Below, one piece after another: positions 52,013-54,842 of a DNA stretch of 54,842 bases. Under the pieces are notes generated by a model. It worked only from the letters and a program-made list of their open reading frames with translations, was not told the DNA's origin and made no database searches. The stretch is from Deltaproteobacteria bacterium (GTDB taxonomy: Bacteria > Myxococcota > Myxococcia > Myxococcales > 40CM-4-68-19). The stretch is taken from contig JANYKT010000084.1 in the NCBI GenBank assembly GCA_025358085.1, positions 1 to 54,842 of the forward strand, given 5' to 3'. The position numbers and the translations under genes are program-made. The stretch's first letter is position 1, and each line of letters opens with the position of its first letter.

Positions 52013-52324
52013 GCTGCGCTGTCCTTTGCCACAACTCGATCAAGAGACTGGACGAGAAGTTTGCGGCGAGCGAGGTGCCCTTTGGGTGTGGCTTTTCCGC
52101 TGGTGGGCGGGTGGCGAGAGACTGACCTGCCTGGATTCTTCAGAGTACGTGCGTTGTGGCACTGCAACTTCTTCGCCATCGTCGAGCCGCAGACCGGTTC
52201 TCGCTGACCCAGGCCAGCGAGAACCGGAAGGGCTCTGCCTTTGCGAAATCCCTTACGGCGGGCTCAACACGGCGCGGTCGGAGCACCAGTTGCGCGCGTA
52301 GCCACCTCCTGCAATTGAAGCGGG
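52013..52324. other. Intergenic region with a strong hairpin
   Basis: About 310 bases between the metH fragment and the S41 peptidase gene. No gene is supported. The only outstanding element is the 13-bp perfect hairpin listed separately. Confidence 0.45.
52194..52227. repeat. Perfect 13-bp inverted repeat with 8-base loop
   Basis: CCGGTTCTCGCTG at 52194-52206 and its exact inverse at 52215-52227 enclose ACCCAGGC. No T-run follows on either strand, so a simple terminator is unlikely; it may be an element end, a recombination site or an mRNA hairpin upstream of the peptidase gene. Confidence 0.6.
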
Positions 52325-53806
52325 ATGAAGATCGCCCTTGTCTTGATCTCGCTCTGCTTCGGCTGCGCGAGCCTCGCAACCGCCAAGCCCGCCGCGCTGG
52401 GACCTGTCTTGTCCGCGAGTGACTTGCTCGCCGACGCCGGGCTGGTGCGGCGCGCTTATGAAGAGCTGCATCCCGGCCTCTACCGTTACAACGACAAGGC
52501 AGCGATGGACGCGCACTTCGCTGCGCTGGAGCAGGCGCTCGCGCAGGACCAGCCGCTCTCGCAGGCCTTTCTCGCCTTCTCGCGCTTTGCCGCCACCATC
52601 GAGTGCGGCCACACCCAGGCGAATCCGTTCAATCAATCAAAGGCCTTGGTCGCAGCGCTCTTCAGCGGCGCGAACCGGGTTCCTTTCTATTTCCGCTGGA
52701 TCGATCGCCGCATCTATATCTCGCGCTCTTTCTCCTCAACCCCGCGGCTCGGTCCGGGCGTCGAGGTGCGCGCCATCAACCAGGTTCCGGTGGCGCAGAT
52801 CCTGGCGACACTGCTCACCATCGCCCGCGCCGACGGCTCCAACGACGCGAAGCGGATCAATCAACTCGAGGTCACCGGCGACAGCGCTTTTGAGACCTTT
52901 GATCTCTACCTGCCGCTCTTTTTCCCTGCACCGGAGGGTACCGTCTCACTCCGAATCAATGGCGCCGCGGGCGAAGAGTCGCTGACCGTCCCTGCGCTGA
53001 CGCCCGAAGATCGCGCGGCCGCGCTCGAGTCCTTCGCCAAGCAGGGCGCGGGCGATGGGCCGCTCTTTAACTTCAAGGAATTGAATCCTCTGACCGGTTA
53101 TCTGCGGATGCCGACCTGGGTGACTTACAACAGCAAGTGGGATTGGCAGGCCTTTATCGATGCTACCTTCGATCGGCTCGTGCAGCGGGGCACCGCCAAC
53201 CTGATTGTAGACCTGCGCGGCAACGAGGGCGGCACTGACGTGGGAAATGCAATCCTGGCGCGGCTGATCGGCGACGACCTGCGCCTGACCGCCCTGCAGC
53301 GCCGGGTCCGCTATCGCAAGGTGCCCGCTGATTTGCTGCCTTTTCTCGAGACCTGGGATCCATCCTTCAAGGATTGGGGCCTGAGCGCGCTGGGACCGGA
53401 GAACGGATTCTATCGCTTGAAGCGTGTTGACGACGACGGCGCGGGCGCGGTCATCAAGCCCTCACGCACGCGATATCGTGGACGGGTCTATGTCCTGGTC
53501 GATGCCGCCAACAGCTCAGCCACGTTTCAATTCGCACAGGTGATTCAAGTGCAGAAGCTGGGCATCCTGGCCGGACAGCCGACAGGCGGAAATCAGCGCG
53601 GCATCAACGGCGGCGCATTCTTTTTTCTCCGGCTGCCCAAATCGGGTATCGAATTGGATCTGCCGTTGATCGGAACCTTCGCGCTCACCGGGCAGCCCGA
53701 CGCGGGGTTGACGCCGGACCTGCTCATCAAGCTGGAGCCGGCCGATTTGGCGGCGGGCACGGACGCGGTCTTGAGCGAGGTAGAGCGGCGCATCGGGGCG
53801 AACTAA
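52325..53806 (+). CDS. Exported S41 family (tail-specific type) peptidase
   Basis: A 493-residue protein with a signal peptide; a Cys at about residue 14 (LCFGCAS) could be lipidated. The C-terminal half is the S41 fold: TANLIVDLRGNEGG, then VYVLVDAANSSATFQFAQVI, where the nucleophile Ser lies in NSSATF, then GILAGQPTGGNQRGINGG and the Lys-containing tail. S41 enzymes cleave non-polar C-termini of proteins; a PDZ domain is not obvious, and an N-terminal helical lid (about 30-110) replaces it. GAAGCGGG lies just before the ATG. No neighbours of related function. Confidence 0.83.
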   Translation: MKIALVLISLCFGCASLATAKPAALGPVLSASDLLADAGLVRRAYEELHPGLYRYNDKAAMDAHFAALEQALAQDQPLSQAFLAFSRFAATIECGHTQANPFNQSKALVAALFSGANRVPFYFRWIDRRIYISRSFSSTPRLGPGVEVRAINQVPVAQILATLLTIARADGSNDAKRINQLEVTGDSAFETFDLYLPLFFPAPEGTVSLRINGAAGEESLTVPALTPEDRAAALESFAKQGAGDGPLFNFKELNPLTGYLRMPTWVTYNSKWDWQAFIDATFDRLVQRGTANLIVDLRGNEGGTDVGNAILARLIGDDLRLTALQRRVRYRKVPADLLPFLETWDPSFKDWGLSALGPENGFYRLKRVDDDGAGAVIKPSRTRYRGRVYVLVDAANSSATFQFAQVIQVQKLGILAGQPTGGNQRGINGGAFFFLRLPKSGIELDLPLIGTFALTGQPDAGLTPDLLIKLEPADLAAGTDAVLSEVERRIGAN

Positions 53807-54322
53807 AGCGAAGACCGCAGGTCACCTTCGCGATGCAGTCTATTGCCTCGTCAGTACGCCTGAGCCAGGCCATCAAGATGGGCATTCCGGCGCAGCCTTT
53901 GAGCCGGCAAAAGGCGATAGCCCCTTCAAGTGGCGATCTGTCCGCACGCAGCCGCCATCCTGGCTCATGCCCACAGAGATCCGACCTCTGTGGGTCCCGC
54001 TTCACCCTGCGCGCAAGGAGGCTTTTGGCCGACCATGCGCCTCATCTCGGCGGGCGTCAGGCGGATGGCCGCGCGCCAATGGGCCAGCTCCTCGATGGGC
54101 GGGTTGGGAAAGAGCACCCGGGTGCCGCCGGAACCTCCTCGAGCAGAAGCTCGGTGTTCGAGAAGACCCGCGCGATCCGCCATCGCCGCGGGTGCTTTGG
54201 CCGAGGAGTTCGGTCCTCAACTACGTTTCGGACAGGGTCATCTGCCGGAGCGGGGCCGGCCGATTGCGCAGGGGCGGCCGCGTGGCCACCGTGGGGTTGC
54301 GGCAACAGCAGCGGGGGCACAC
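53807..54322. other. Gap with possible remnant on the minus strand
   Basis: About 515 bases without a firm gene. On the minus strand two adjoining frames read as possible protein pieces (ARVFSNTELLLEEVPAAPG, then in the next frame RVLFPNPPIEELAHWRAAIR and LTPAEMRRMVGQ), suggesting a frameshifted relic near 53970-54190. I do not recognise the family, and the plus strand shows nothing. Confidence 0.35.
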
Positions 54323-54842
54323 TTGCACGGTAGCACTACGAGGAAGCCGTCCATCCTGAAACGCGCGGGACCGTTGATGGCTGCGCGACTCGGGGTCGCG
54401 GCCATCAGCTTCGCCATCCCAATGGTCCTGGCCCGCGTGCTGATTCCGGCGGCCTACGGCACCTTCAAGCAAGCCTGGCTGCTCTCCAACACGCTCTTCT
54501 ACGTGCTGCCGTTCGGGCTCACCCCGAGCCTGGTCTACTTCGTGCCACGCGAGCCCGAGAAGAAGCGCTTCTTCATCGCGCACGTGCTCGGGCTGACCAC
54601 GCTGCTTGGCCTGGTCGCAGGGGTGGCCCTCCAGCTGCTCTCGCCGGTCGTCGCCAGCGGATTCCACAACGAGCAGCTCGGGCACTACATGCCCCTGGTC
54701 GCGGCCTTCACCTTCTTCCGGATGACGGGGACCAGCCTGGACGCCGTCTACATGAGCGAAGGGCGGATCAAGCCCGCTGCCCTGGTGCGCGTCGCGACCG
54801 CGATGCCGGCGAAGACTCCCCCGACGGAGCGGAAGATCAGGG
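54323..54842 (+). CDS. Polysaccharide flippase (Wzx/oligosaccharide flippase family), partial
   Basis: An open frame without a stop until the window end: 173 residues of a multi-pass membrane protein. The start is inferred as TTG at 54323 with GGGGG upstream because ILKRAGPLMAARLGVAAISF, followed by AIPMVLARVLIPAAYGTF, is the standard first-helix region of flippases; ATG 54377 would cut into it. Helices 2-4 follow (NTLFYVLPFGLTPSLVYFV, VLGLTTLLGLVAGVALQLL, YMPLVAAFTFFRM). The protein should move lipid-linked sugar units across the inner membrane in exopolysaccharide or O-antigen assembly. The last 20 residues (TAMPAKTPPTERKIR) look unlike a flippase and may mark a frameshift or assembly edge. 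Confidence 0.7.
   Translation, partial: MHGSTTRKPSILKRAGPLMAARLGVAAISFAIPMVLARVLIPAAYGTFKQAWLLSNTLFYVLPFGLTPSLVYFVPREPEKKRFFIAHVLGLTTLLGLVAGVALQLLSPVVASGFHNEQLGHYMPLVAAFTFFRMTGTSLDAVYMSEGRIKPAALVRVATAMPAKTPPTERKIR

Overview
The window is a GC-rich, gene-dense chromosomal stretch from a myxobacterium-like bacterium (Myxococcota, formerly Deltaproteobacteria). Lineage markers are a complete Glt-type envelope gene set, a protein of the Myxococcales-restricted TIGR02265/DUF2378 family, two glycine-rich lipoproteins with a DUF7151-like Cys module, many Cys-rich lipoproteins and an ECF sigma/anti-sigma/caspase operon. Genus cannot be told from sequence alone. No tRNA, rRNA or CRISPR array was seen.

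Layout. 1-4.3 kb: stress and housekeeping genes (RpoH-type sigma factor with a clear terminator, a degenerate histidine kinase, a CsbD-like protein, a membrane lytic transglycosylase) and a stand-alone ribosomal protein L3 gene. 4.3-6.7 kb: a PilB/GspE-type ATPase fused to a cyclic-nucleotide-binding domain. 6.8-20.6 kb: the centrepiece, a co-directional, tightly packed cluster that I read as one Glt/Cgl locus. It runs Cys-rich lipoprotein, VWA lipoprotein (CglB-like), two outer-membrane beta-barrels (GltB/GltA-like), TPR proteins (GltC-, GltD- and GltE-like), a small periplasmic protein (GltF position), a single-pass protein with a TonB-like AgmX/PglI C-terminal domain (GltG-like) and a third barrel (GltH-like). 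In Myxococcus xanthus these parts build the envelope-spanning gliding complex but lie in separate loci. The AglRQS motor, GltI and GltJ are not in the window, so gliding itself cannot be concluded.

20.6-29.2 kb: metabolic and repair genes, including a DASH cryptochrome translationally coupled to a DUF2256 protein, a dienoyl-CoA-reductase-type SDR divergent from a MaoC-like hydratase and a PafA-type phosphatase, a membrane histidine kinase, and a glutaredoxin-fold protein with no cysteine. 29.5-35.6 kb: a secretion-effector island with a DUF4123 chaperone, an orphan phage gpD-like hub and an 825-residue protein ending in a zinc-metallopeptidase motif, plus three accessory proteins. 36-43.3 kb: a receiver-HPt protein, the TIGR02265 protein, and a tandem pair of large Gly/Ser-rich lipoproteins.

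43.6-54.8 kb: a patchwork in which working genes (ABM-fold protein, zinc alcohol dehydrogenase, FadL-type porin, caspase/anti-sigma/ECF operon, S41 peptidase, a flippase cut by the window end) alternate with visible gene debris: an internally deleted cydA-cydB remnant, a truncated IS3-type transposase, a nonsense- and frameshift-broken lipoprotein gene and a metH 3' fragment. This part looks like a site of repeated insertion and decay.
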